Assembly: GCF_000425705.1 (NCBI RefSeq)
Contig: NZ_AUDY01000008.1
Location: forward strand, 496,001 to 560,000
Source: Halobacillus kuroshimensis DSM 18393
GTDB taxonomy: Bacteria > Bacillota > Bacilli > Bacillales > Halobacillaceae
Reading direction: 5' to 3'
DNA length: 64,000 bases
The notes under the pieces are model-generated. The model searched no databases, was not told where the DNA came from, and was given only the letters and a program-made list of their open reading frames with translations. The translations under genes were made by a program, and so were the position numbers. This document shows positions 55,123 to 63,273 of the stretch, piece after piece. The stretch's first letter is position 1, and each line of letters begins with the position of its first letter.

Positions 55123-55155
55123 AAAAATGCCCGGGTGGTTTACCCGGGCATTTTT
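55123..55155. terminator. Terminator of the BCCT transporter gene
   Basis: AAAAATGCCCGGGT / ACCCGGGCATTTTT stem usable on both strands, seven bases past the BCCT stop. Confidence 0.9.
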
Positions 55156-55162
55156 GTTGAAC

Positions 55163-56695
55163 TTATCGTTTTTTCTTAAGGTCGACTTTCTTCGCTTCTT
55201 CCTGGAACGTTTTTAATAGGGAGAAACAGATGAGAATTAAAATGAATGTGAACGGGAAGGCTGCGATAATCGCAGCTGTTTGAAGGGCTCCCAGACCACC
55301 CTGCCACAGCAGTACAGCAGCAGCTCCTGCCTGAATGATTCCCCAAGTGAATTTCACCTGGTTTTTAGGGTTCAGGCTTCCATTTGTCGTCTGCATACCA
55401 AGAACGAAGGTTGCAGAGTCGGCAGAAGTGATAAAGAAGGTGCTGATTAACAGCAGTCCGATGACACTCATAACAGCTCCAAGCGGAATGTGCTCAAGCA
55501 TGGAGAATAGAGCAACTTCTGTACCGAGTTCATTAACGTCAGAGATGATATCAACGCCGTCAAAGAATTCCAGAGAGATCGCTGTTCCGCCGAATACGGA
55601 GAACCAAAGGGCACCGAAGATCGTTGGAACGAGCAGGACACCAAGAATGAATTCACGGATGGTACGGCCGCGGGATACACGAGCAATGAATGTACCTACG
55701 AATGGTGCCCATGAAATCCACCATGCCCAGTAGAAGATCGTCCAGCCTTGAACCCAGGAATTATCCTCGGCAAACGGTGTCAGACGGAAACTCATATAAG
55801 GAAGGTCACGGACATAAGAACCGAATGTCGTCGTGAAATAATCCATGATAAAGTTCGTAGGACCTGCAAACAGTAGGAAAACCATTAATGTAATTGCTAG
55901 TACGATGTTCGTATTACTCAGGTATTTAATACCCTTGTTCAACCCTGTCATAGCAGAAACCATGAACAATACGGTAACAGCACAAATGATGATCAGCTGC
56001 AGCGTAAAGGTGTCCTCAAGTCCATCGATGACAAAAGCAAGACCACTTGAAATCTGCAGGGCACCAAGACCGAGTGATGTAGCGACACCAAAGATTGTGG
56101 CAAATACAGCGATAAAGTCCACGATTGTACCGATTGGACCTTTTACTCTCTTTTCACCTAAAACCGGTGTAAGAGCCGCACTGATAACACCAGGAGCATC
56201 TTTTCTGAACTTGAAGTATGCAAGGGCAAGAGCAAGTACAGCATAAATGGCCCAAGGGTGGAGCCCCCAGTGGAAGAAGGCATATTTCATTGCAGCCTGG
56301 GCCGCTTCTTCACTCATAGGATCCTGTCCTGGAAGTGGCGGCGTGTGGAAATGGGAAAGTGGTTCCGCAGCTCCCCAGAATACAAGACCAATCCCCATAC
56401 CTGCACTAAACAGCATCGCAAACCATGTAATGTATGGGTATTCCGGCTCGTCGTCAGGCTTACCAAGCTTCAGCTTTCCGAATTTAGAAAAGACGAGGAA
56501 GATGGCAAAGATTAAGAAGCCTGTAGCAGATAATAGATAAAACCATCCGAATTTATCGGTTAGAAATCCCTGAATTGTAGATGTAACGTTGCTTAAGTTC
56601 CACGTGGGAAGGGTGGATTCAGGAATAACACCCCATCCAATGAATAATATTGCAGCGACAACTGAGATATAAAACACTTTCGTCACTTGATTCAT
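55163..56695 (-). CDS. BCCT family compatible-solute transporter (OpuD/BetL-like)
   Basis: 510 residues, 12 membrane helices; B. subtilis OpuD has 512. The glycine-rich helix GMGIGLVFWGAAEPLSHF (about 100-117) and the substrate Trp box WTIFYWAWWISWAPFVG (about 315-331) are typical of Na+-coupled glycine betaine/choline/carnitine carriers. The short cytoplasmic tail KVDLKKKR is basic. Probable glycine betaine uptake for salt tolerance. AGGAGGG precedes the start. It is monocistronic. Confidence 0.92.
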   Translation of the reverse strand: MNQVTKVFYISVVAAILFIGWGVIPESTLPTWNLSNVTSTIQGFLTDKFGWFYLLSATGFLIFAIFLVFSKFGKLKLGKPDDEPEYPYITWFAMLFSAGMGIGLVFWGAAEPLSHFHTPPLPGQDPMSEEAAQAAMKYAFFHWGLHPWAIYAVLALALAYFKFRKDAPGVISAALTPVLGEKRVKGPIGTIVDFIAVFATIFGVATSLGLGALQISSGLAFVIDGLEDTFTLQLIIICAVTVLFMVSAMTGLNKGIKYLSNTNIVLAITLMVFLLFAGPTNFIMDYFTTTFGSYVRDLPYMSFRLTPFAEDNSWVQGWTIFYWAWWISWAPFVGTFIARVSRGRTIREFILGVLLVPTIFGALWFSVFGGTAISLEFFDGVDIISDVNELGTEVALFSMLEHIPLGAVMSVIGLLLISTFFITSADSATFVLGMQTTNGSLNPKNQVKFTWGIIQAGAAAVLLWQGGLGALQTAAIIAAFPFTFILILICFSLLKTFQEEAKKVDLKKKR

Positions 56696-56750
56696 GAAGA
56701 AAATCCCTCCTAATAAGTATTATGTTTGATTCCCCTCATAAAAATCAGGT

Positions 56751-57815
56751 CTAAAAGTAGCACCTTTTCACGACATGCATCTGTTTTTCTGACAAATTTT
56801 GCAATTCTTCCAGGACGTCGTGAAAACAAAGCATTTCGTAGATTAAAATGGTTTGAGGGGGTAAGTGATGCCTGTACCCGGTCTGTTTCACGACATGTTC
56901 TTCTTTCCATTTCCAAAATGCTTCATCCAATTGATGCACCATATTGAATTGTTTCTCCCTGATCGAATGAGCCGGGTCAAGCAGTACATTGACATATTCA
57001 TCCGTCAGTTCGAGAAGCAGATCTTTTTCGCTTTCTGTAAAATCAGAGGCTTTAGTCTGGACATACTGCAGGTTCCCCAAATGATAGGCAATCTGCTGAA
57101 AAGCAGCAAGCTTTCGCTGTGAAAGCTGAAAAGAAACCATCTCTTCATCGGTATGACGATGGTACTTCCACTCTTCACGCTGATACCGGGACAACTGGTT
57201 CGTTTTTTCCAGCTGGGCTGTGAGTTGTCGGTATGACCGCTGGATCCCACGGGATTTCTCTTTAGAATCTGCCGTTACATTCTCGATTATACGCCTTAAG
57301 AGCAGACCAGCTTGATTATACAGACCATTGATGTTTTTGTAAATCGTGGGGGAATAGTTGGGTGGAAGCAGGAAAAAATTCACAAATGTCGATATGATGA
57401 TCCCAATGGATGTAGTACCCAATCTTGTGAAAAACGAAACAAAATATTGGTCCTGAAAATCGGGAATCATAGCTGTAGCTGTGATCGTTGCCACCAAAAT
57501 CCCATCATCAAGCTTTAATTTGTGGCAGACGGCAATCGTAGCCATGGCGACCAGCGCGAACGTCAGCGCACCTTTACCGAACAACCCATAAAAGGCGGTT
57601 GCAAGTAAAGCCCCGATTGCTGATGCAGGAAACCGGACCGCTGCCTTCTTAATGGAATCTGCTGCCGTATGCTCGATTGTCACGATGGCTGTAATAACAG
57701 CAAAGATGATCGGCAAATTAAAAAAACCGCATATTAATGCAGTCAAAAAGACAGAGATTCCCGTTTTCAACGTTCGGCTTCCCAAAATCTTAAAATTTTT
57801 CAATGTATGAAGCAT
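56751..57815 (-). CDS. Aromatic acid exporter family (ArAE/FUSC-like) membrane protein
   Basis: 354 residues: four to six N-terminal membrane helices (about 15-160) with RTLKTGISVFLTALICGFF and EHTAADSIKKAAVRFPASAIGALLATAF, then a long soluble helical C-terminal domain (about 165-354). This layout is that of the aromatic acid exporter family members of Bacillus. ATG 57815 is preferred because GGGTGATGG precedes it; the ORF continues to 57848. Substrate unknown. Confidence 0.8.
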   Translation of the reverse strand: MLHTLKNFKILGSRTLKTGISVFLTALICGFFNLPIIFAVITAIVTIEHTAADSIKKAAVRFPASAIGALLATAFYGLFGKGALTFALVAMATIAVCHKLKLDDGILVATITATAMIPDFQDQYFVSFFTRLGTTSIGIIISTFVNFFLLPPNYSPTIYKNINGLYNQAGLLLRRIIENVTADSKEKSRGIQRSYRQLTAQLEKTNQLSRYQREEWKYHRHTDEEMVSFQLSQRKLAAFQQIAYHLGNLQYVQTKASDFTESEKDLLLELTDEYVNVLLDPAHSIREKQFNMVHQLDEAFWKWKEEHVVKQTGYRHHLPPQTILIYEMLCFHDVLEELQNLSEKQMHVVKRCYF

Positions 57816-57950
57816 AACCATCACCCATATGTCGTGTCTTCTGACCACGGTTTACTATTATATAATAAATTACCCAAAAACGATAGAAAAAATGTCGGAT
57901 AATCTATTATAATGATAAAAGTGGAAATACATAACAGTGGAGGGTCAAAA

Positions 57951-58838
57951 ATGAAACGATGGTTTAGTGTGTTCCTGCTTTTGCTTGTATTCCTGGCTGC
58001 CTGTGGCGGTAACGAAGGTACTTCAGGGTCAGAAGAAGATCAGACAGCGTCAGATGAACCGGCTGCTGAGCAGCAGGAAAAGGACAGTACGGAGTCGTTG
58101 GAAAACCCTGGAGAAGGGGAAAAGGAAAAAGAGGAAACGGAACAATCATCAGAAGAGGAAGAGGATGCGCAGGAAGCTTTCGTGCAGAAAGAGGCACAAT
58201 ATGAGATGACAGACAACTGGTCATTCCAGCCGATTGCAGATGCTGATCCGAAGGTGGCCTTATTAACGATTGATGACATTCCTGATGCACATGCCATGGA
58301 GATGGCCGAAACATTGAAAGAGAAAGGCGCGCCCGCCATTTTCTTTGTAAATGGACACTTTTTAGACACTCCTGACGAAGAACTGGCAGAAAAGAGAAAA
58401 CAATGGGTGAAGGCCATTCATGACATGGGCTTCCCGATTGGAAACCATACTTATTCTCATAAGGATCTAAAAACAATGTCCGAGGAAGAACAGCGTGAGG
58501 AAATCCTGACTGTAAGTGACCAGATTGAAGAAATTACCGGGGAACGGCCGGTGTTTTACCGTTCGCCATTTGGATCGAATACAGACTTTGTCAAGGAGCT
58601 CGTAAAGGAAGAGGGCATGCTGTTGATGAACTGGACGTATGGCTATGATTGGGAACAGGAATACCAAAATGCGTCATCACTCGCTGATATAATGGTTGAT
58701 ACACCATTGCTGGCCAATGGCGCAAACTTACTGATGCACGATCGTGACTGGACGAATAAGGCTCTCGGGGATATTGTAGATGGATTGAGGGATAAAGGGT
58801 ATACCCTGCTTGATCCAGCGCTTATTCAAACACCTTAA
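57951..58838 (+). CDS. Polysaccharide deacetylase lipoprotein (NodB domain)
   Basis: 295 residues. Lipobox FLAAC (Cys18), a long acidic Glu/Ser-rich linker (about 20-75), then a NodB domain: TIDDIPDAHAME (family TFDD, here Ile for Phe), metal His pair in GNHTYSHKDL, RSPFG and LLMHDRDWT. It likely de-N-acetylates a wall glycan at the outer face of the membrane. ATG 57951 follows GGAGGG; the upstream frame from 57912 is rejected. The DD pair and both His are intact, so activity is plausible. Confidence 0.88.
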   Translation: MKRWFSVFLLLLVFLAACGGNEGTSGSEEDQTASDEPAAEQQEKDSTESLENPGEGEKEKEETEQSSEEEEDAQEAFVQKEAQYEMTDNWSFQPIADADPKVALLTIDDIPDAHAMEMAETLKEKGAPAIFFVNGHFLDTPDEELAEKRKQWVKAIHDMGFPIGNHTYSHKDLKTMSEEEQREEILTVSDQIEEITGERPVFYRSPFGSNTDFVKELVKEEGMLLMNWTYGYDWEQEYQNASSLADIMVDTPLLANGANLLMHDRDWTNKALGDIVDGLRDKGYTLLDPALIQTP

Positions 58839-58860
58839 ATAAGGACATTAACCATGATTA

Positions 58861-58888
58861 AAACAGGAAGCCGGGCGGCTTCCTGTTT
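58861..58888 (+). terminator. Terminator of the deacetylase gene
   Basis: AAACAGGAAGCC / GGCTTCCTGTTT stem with a four-base loop. Confidence 0.85.
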
Positions 58889-58943
58889 CTTTATTCTTTT
58901 TAAAAGAACAGGATCATATAATGGTAGGTAGGTGACTTATTAG

Positions 58944-58954
58944 TATGACATATA
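58944..58954 (+). promoter_or_regulatory. CcpN-like operator upstream of SR1
   Basis: TATGACATATA fits the CcpN consensus TRTGHYATAYW at all 11 positions, upstream of the SR1 -35. CcpN represses SR1 under glycolytic conditions in B. subtilis (known). Confidence 0.7.
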
Positions 58955-58978
58955 TTTTAAAAAGTTATACTAAAAGGG

Positions 58979-59007
58979 TTGATTTTCACAATAAGCCATA
59001 TTAAAAT
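58979..59007 (+). promoter_or_regulatory. Sigma-A promoter of SR1
   Basis: TTGATT, 17-base spacer, TAAAAT; predicted transcription start near 59014. Confidence 0.7.
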
Positions 59008-59017
59008 AAAACTACAC

Positions 59018-59031
59018 TGAAAACGATTACA
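59018..59031 (+). promoter_or_regulatory. cre box (CcpA site) in the SR1 leader
   Basis: TGAAAACGATTACA fits the cre consensus TGWNANCGNTNWCA at every position, just downstream of the predicted SR1 start, so CcpA could block transcription as a roadblock. Confidence 0.75.
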
Positions 59032-59050
59032 AATGAAGGGGTGGATATGA

Positions 59051-59161
59051 ATGGGAACAATCGTATGTCAAGACTGTCAAAAGGTGATTGAGCATTACGA
59101 AAACGAGAAGGTTTCTACTTTATACAGCACATGCCCGACATGCACGGATACCGAGAAATAA
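59051..59161 (+). CDS. GapA-binding peptide SR1P
   Basis: 36-residue peptide beginning MGTIVCQDCQKVIEHYENEK with a second Cys pair in CPTC, so a four-Cys zinc-ribbon-like pattern. It matches SR1P of B. subtilis, which binds GapA and, with it, stabilises gapA mRNA and modulates RNase J1 activity. ATG 59051 is preceded by AAGGGGTGG. It is encoded inside the regulatory RNA SR1. rnjA, the gene for its reported indirect partner, is also in this window. Confidence 0.85.
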   Translation: MGTIVCQDCQKVIEHYENEKVSTLYSTCPTCTDTEK

Positions 59162-59166
59162 ACATG

Positions 59167-59202
59167 AAAAAGCCGGACGCTATGAAGCGTCCGGCTTTTT
59201 TT
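59167..59202. terminator. Terminator of SR1 (also serves speA)
   Basis: AAAAAGCCGGACGC / GCGTCCGGCTTTTT, six-base loop. Confidence 0.93.
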
Positions 59203-59206
59203 AGGT

Positions 59207-60676
59207 TTATTTGAAGGCTCTCTGTTCACGGATGACCCGGATTGTTTCTAAGGTATCATCAACAGGTCCCTGGACAGGGAGTCCTGCCTCCACGTTTTCA
59301 TAAATGTAATCAATGTTATCGGCGGTAATGATTTCTCCCGGAATGAAAATAGGGATACCCGGAGGGTAGACCATTACAAATTCGGCACTGATTCTGCCTG
59401 CGGCTTTTTTTAAAGGAACGGTCTCGGTGGTGGAGTAGAATGCCTCTCTAGGAGAGAGCGCAAGAACAGGGATGTCGGGAACTTTTACAGAAACGGGTGT
59501 CACTTCTGCCTCGGTCCGGCAAAGGTCTGTTAAATGATGCAGCGCCTGTACAAGTTTTTCGACTTCCTGCAGGCTGTCGCCTGGAGTGATGATACAAAGA
59601 ATATTGTAAAGGTCGGAAAGTTCCACCTCAATGCTGTAATTCTCCCTCAGCCACACTTCAACATCGTAACCGGTCATGCCGAGATTTTTAACTGAAATAA
59701 TCAGTTTGGTCGGGTCATAGTCGACCGTTGCGCTGGACGATAAAATATCGGCACCTGGACAGAAAATGGCTGGAATTTGATTGAGCTTTTCACGTGCTCG
59801 ATCGGCCAGCAGAATAGCATTTTCCATCAGTTGATGTCCATGAATGGCAAGATGACGTCTTGCTGTATCCAGGGAGGCCAGCAGAATATAGGAGGTCGAT
59901 GTGGTATGAAGCATCGACAATACAGCCTGTACACGCTCATGAGAAACAAGCCCTTCCCTGATATTCAAAACAGAGCTCTGCGTTAATGATCCGCCCAGCT
60001 TGTGGACGCTGGTGGAAGCCATATCCGCCCCGGCCTCCATGGCAGACATAGGCAGACGTTCATGGAAGTGAATATGGACACCGTGTGCCTCATCCACAAG
60101 GACGGGTATATCAAAGCTGTGGGCAATATCCACAATCCCTTTTAAATCAGCCGATACACCGAAATACGTCGGATTGATAACAAGCAGGCCTTTAGCATCC
60201 GGATGTGCTTCACAGGCCTTCTTTACGGCGTCTGTCGTAATCCCGTGGGAAATACCGAATCGTTCATCCAGTTCCGGATGGATAAAAACGGGCTTGGCCC
60301 CTGAGAAAATGATCGCAGTGGTTACCGATTTGTGGACGTTTCTTGGAACAATGATTTTATCGCCCGGCTGGCAGACACTAAGAATCATCGTCATAATGGC
60401 GCCTGAGGTCCCCTGAACAGAAAAGAACGTGTAGTCCGCGCCAAAAGCCTCTGCTGCAAGCTCCTGTGCCTCTTTGATCATGCCTTGGGGATGATGGAGA
60501 TCATCCAATGGCTGTATATTAATTAAATCAATGGATAATGCATTTTCACCGATAAAGGAACGGAATTCCTCGTCCATTCCACGTCCGCCTTTATGACCGG
60601 GGATGTGAAATTGTACGGGATTGCGCTCCCGGTGTTTTTTCAACCCTGTAAACAGGGGGGTTTCATGTTGATTCAT
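59207..60676 (-). CDS. speA: Arginine decarboxylase
   Basis: 489 residues (B. subtilis SpeA 490). Fold-type I PLP enzyme of the Orn/Lys/Arg decarboxylase family making agmatine for polyamines: FHIPGHKGGRGMD near the start, DEAHGVHIHFH with the PLP-pairing Asp, and the Schiff-base Lys in TSVHKLGGSLTQSS (about 222). The correct start is 60676 (NQHETPLFTGLKKHRERNP next) behind GAGGTG; upstream codons to 60958 overlap the divergent neighbour. Biosynthetic type without the large N-terminal domain. Confidence 0.94.
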   Translation of the reverse strand: MNQHETPLFTGLKKHRERNPVQFHIPGHKGGRGMDEEFRSFIGENALSIDLINIQPLDDLHHPQGMIKEAQELAAEAFGADYTFFSVQGTSGAIMTMILSVCQPGDKIIVPRNVHKSVTTAIIFSGAKPVFIHPELDERFGISHGITTDAVKKACEAHPDAKGLLVINPTYFGVSADLKGIVDIAHSFDIPVLVDEAHGVHIHFHERLPMSAMEAGADMASTSVHKLGGSLTQSSVLNIREGLVSHERVQAVLSMLHTTSTSYILLASLDTARRHLAIHGHQLMENAILLADRAREKLNQIPAIFCPGADILSSSATVDYDPTKLIISVKNLGMTGYDVEVWLRENYSIEVELSDLYNILCIITPGDSLQEVEKLVQALHHLTDLCRTEAEVTPVSVKVPDIPVLALSPREAFYSTTETVPLKKAAGRISAEFVMVYPPGIPIFIPGEIITADNIDYIYENVEAGLPVQGPVDDTLETIRVIREQRAFK

Positions 60677-60799
60677 GTATGGGAACACCTCTTTATAATA
60701 GAAAAGCAAATGAATTATAGCAGAGTCCAGAACCTTGCGCCAGTCTTTTATGTCTCCTTTTTCCAATCGTGCTAAAATAGAAGTATGGAGGTGGAGCAA

Positions 60800-61756
60800 A
60801 TGAAATGGAATACACGAGTGACGGAACTTTTGGATATTACATACCCGGTGATACAGGGAGGGCTGGCCTATCTGGCCTATTCGAATCTGGCCGCCGCTGT
60901 TTCGAACGCAGGCGGGCTTGGTCAGCTGACAGCTATGAGCATGGATGGACCCGAACACTTAAAAAGAGAAATTAAAATGGTCCGGGAAAAAACCAACCGC
61001 CCGTTCGGAGTCAATTTTGCGATCGGCCAGCACGGGCGCCCTTTTGAAAAAATGGTGCAGACAGCCGTTGATGAGCATGTGCCCGTGGTTTCTGTTACTG
61101 GAGGAAACCCGCAGGGTGTTTTGGAAGCGCTTAAAGGAACCGGCATTAAAACGCTCGTCCTTGTTGCTGCGCGGAGGCAGGCGGTTAAAGCTCAGGAGCT
61201 TGGGGCGGATGCTGTGATGGTGGTCGGTCATGAAGGTGGTGGTCACCTCGGGCGTGATGATGTGGGGACGCTCGTCCTTACTCCACAGGTTGTCGATGCC
61301 GTCGATATTCCGGTTATTGCTTCCGGGGGAATTGGCGACGGCCGGGGATTAATGGCTGCGTTGTCCCTTGGTGCGGAAGGAGTGGAAATGGGCACACGTT
61401 TCATTGCTACAAAAGAGTGCACCCATGCGCACCCCGCCTACCAGGACGCCTTGATTAAAGCAGATGAAACGTCAACAACCGTCATCAAAAGAAGTTTAAA
61501 AGCTCCGGCCCGGGCCTTGAAAAATGACTGGACAACTCGTATTTTAGAATTGGAGCAGGAAAATGCCGGCTATGACGGTCTCCGCTCCTATATCAGCGGG
61601 GATGCGAATAAAACATTCATATATAAAGGACAGGCCGGTCAAGGCTTTGGATGGGCCGGACAGATTGCCTCCCGCATCCATGATGTTCCAACGGTAGAAG
61701 AGCTCTTTGCCCGGGTGATCAAAGAAGCGGAGGACATCCGCACCCGCTGGTCCTGA
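60800..61756 (+). CDS. Nitronate monooxygenase family FMN enzyme (NMO/FabK-like)
   Basis: 318 residues, FMN-dependent TIM barrel. YPVIQGGLAYLAYSNLAAAVSNAGGLG at the N-terminus, FGVNFAIG, GHEGGGHLGRDDVGT with the phosphate-binding region and IASGGIGDGRGLMAALSLGAEGV. It may oxidise nitronates or be an enoyl-ACP reductase II; the sequence does not decide. ATG 60800 is five bases after GGAGGTGG; ATG 60785 lies before that site. It heads the unit that includes yktA. Confidence 0.85.
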   Translation: MKWNTRVTELLDITYPVIQGGLAYLAYSNLAAAVSNAGGLGQLTAMSMDGPEHLKREIKMVREKTNRPFGVNFAIGQHGRPFEKMVQTAVDEHVPVVSVTGGNPQGVLEALKGTGIKTLVLVAARRQAVKAQELGADAVMVVGHEGGGHLGRDDVGTLVLTPQVVDAVDIPVIASGGIGDGRGLMAALSLGAEGVEMGTRFIATKECTHAHPAYQDALIKADETSTTVIKRSLKAPARALKNDWTTRILELEQENAGYDGLRSYISGDANKTFIYKGQAGQGFGWAGQIASRIHDVPTVEELFARVIKEAEDIRTRWS

Positions 61757-61772
61757 TGAAGGAGGAAAAAAG

Positions 61773-62045
61773 ATGAGTTATACTTATCCAATTGATGAAA
61801 TCCACTGGTCAAAGGAAGAGATCATCGATGTTGTGAATTTCTACAGCATCGTTGAGCAAGCGTATGAGCAGGGAGTGAAGCGGGACGACCTGCTGCTGGC
61901 TTATACGCGGTTTAAACAGATTGTGCCATCGAAGAGTGAAGAGAAAACACTCTGCGGGCAGTTTGAGAAAGAATCCGGATATTCCTGTTACCGTACCGTA
62001 AAGCAGGCACGCAGTCTCTCAGAGGGTGCCCGATTGAAAATGTGA
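61773..62045 (+). CDS. yktA: UPF0223 family protein YktA
   Basis: 90 residues, helical, with TYPIDEIHWSKEEIIDVVNFY and YTRFKQIVPSKSEEKTLC, close to B. subtilis YktA. It starts 16 bases after the preceding gene with GGAGG. Function unknown. Located with yktB, ykzI and yktC as in B. subtilis. Confidence 0.88.
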   Translation: MSYTYPIDEIHWSKEEIIDVVNFYSIVEQAYEQGVKRDDLLLAYTRFKQIVPSKSEEKTLCGQFEKESGYSCYRTVKQARSLSEGARLKM

Positions 62046-62051
62046 AGAAAA

Positions 62052-62080
62052 AAGAGACACACGTCTGACGTGTGTCTCTT
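62052..62080. terminator. Terminator between yktA and yktB
   Basis: AAGAGACACACGT / ACGTGTGTCTCTT stem, three-base loop, between converging genes. Confidence 0.85.
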
Positions 62081-62720
62081 ACTTTTCTTCCAGTTGTTTC
62101 GTAAAACGATATAAAGGCTCCAGCGTCTGGAATGTCTCGCGGCAGAATTCAATGAAGGCCTCAGGATCCTTCAATCGGTCATCTCCACGCTGAAGCTGAC
62201 GTCCACATAGGATTTCGGCTTTCTTGACTGTTTTCAACCGTTCCGTCATTTTGGAAAATGCTTCGTCATCCACATCACTGTGAGGGGCCGCTTCAGGCTT
62301 CGTATGATCGACAGACCACACATAATCCTCAGGGATGTGCGAAAGGATATCCTCTTTATTCTCTTCCAGCTTGGAAGCGAAGTCTACTTTGATTGGACTT
62401 TCATAAATGACGGCAAACCATACAAATACGTGAGTTTCCCACAAGCCGATCTGGAAGTGGGGGAGTTTTTTATAGCCGCGTTTACTGGAGGCGAGAGCGG
62501 CCCACGTATCGTTTGGCGGATTGGTTTTGCGACGGGCATGCCTGGCGACGTGGACAAACATTTCATCGCCTGTCATAGCTGTAACATCCGCTGAAAGTTC
62601 TTGCGCTGCCGCTTCAAGCTTAGGGGAGATCCTTTCCCGCAGAGCTTCCATTCGATTTTCCAGTCCGGGAATGGAAAATACGTCAAAGTCTTCTTGTTTA
62701 AAGCCTGTAAAAGTCGTCAA
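62079..62720 (-). CDS. yktB: DUF1054 family protein YktB
   Basis: 213 residues, near B. subtilis YktB (212). FTGFKQEDFDVFSIPGLENRMEALRERI opens the protein; VARHARRKTNPPNDTWAA and LPHFQIGLWETHVFVWFAVIYE are typical of DUF1054. TTG 62720 is eight bases after AGGAG; the ORF continues to an ATG at 62747 with no site. Function unknown. Confidence 0.88.
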   Translation of the reverse strand: MTTFTGFKQEDFDVFSIPGLENRMEALRERISPKLEAAAQELSADVTAMTGDEMFVHVARHARRKTNPPNDTWAALASSKRGYKKLPHFQIGLWETHVFVWFAVIYESPIKVDFASKLEENKEDILSHIPEDYVWSVDHTKPEAAPHSDVDDEAFSKMTERLKTVKKAEILCGRQLQRGDDRLKDPEAFIEFCRETFQTLEPLYRFTKQLEEK

Positions 62721-62900
62721 ACTATCATCTCCTACCATTTCTTCCATAATAGTTTAACACAATTCGACAAAGTTACTAAGGGATGTGTTTGACTGGTTTG
62801 AAGCTGTGAAAAATGGGTTACATATAAGTAATCTAATTGAAACTTCTGTCGTTAAAGCCACATATATATATGGTAAGGATTTAAAAGGGAGGGATTGGCA

Positions 62901-63089
62901 ATGAAACATGTTATGGAAGCGTTGCGTAAGAGAGAAGCTGAAGAGAAGCTCCCGGTAATCCGTATGGAGATTGATTATGAACTGGTCACCCTGCATGATG
63001 CCATGATTGCAGGAGACGCCGAGCAGATGTCAAAGACAAAAAGGCGCCTGATTGAACTTCGTAAACAATTGATTGAATGGTCGATCTAG
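62901..63089 (+). CDS. ykzI: YkzI family small protein
   Basis: 62-residue all-helical, charged protein: KHVMEALRKREAEEKLPVIRM and TKRRLIELRKQLIEWS. GGGAGGG precedes ATG 62901; TTG 62895 is also in frame. Size and position between yktB and yktC match YkzI of B. subtilis. Function unknown. Confidence 0.78.
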   Translation: MKHVMEALRKREAEEKLPVIRMEIDYELVTLHDAMIAGDAEQMSKTKRRLIELRKQLIEWSI

Positions 63090-63092
63090 AAC

Positions 63093-63122
63093 CAGGCAGC
63101 GATAAAGTTGCCTGTTTTTTTT
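63093..63122 (+). terminator. Terminator of ykzI
   Basis: CAGGCA / TGCCTG stem with eight T. Confidence 0.75.
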
Positions 63123-63273
63123 GTTCCCTGTAAAGGGATGAATCCTGTACCGCAAGCCTCCCTCTACCAATTGAGGCAGCTTGAAAGATTTGTGTTGGAA
63201 GAGGATCAAACATGCATTTGTTGTCTGCATTTGGTACGATTAAAGGTGAGACTGATAAAAGGGGTACGATGCT

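Larger units (their letters stand above)
59014..59202 (+). ncRNA. Dual-function regulatory RNA SR1
   Basis: Transcript of about 190 bases from the promoter at 58979-59007 to the strong terminator at 59167-59202, containing the SR1P reading frame. In B. subtilis SR1 pairs with ahrC mRNA (arginine catabolism) and encodes SR1P. Here it adjoins speA, as in B. subtilis. RNA ends are inferred from signals only. Confidence 0.75.

Noticed and set aside
59207-60958. 583-residue version of SpeA
   Set aside because: The N-terminal 94 residues run into the divergent neighbour gene and do not belong to the family; 60676 gives the normal size.
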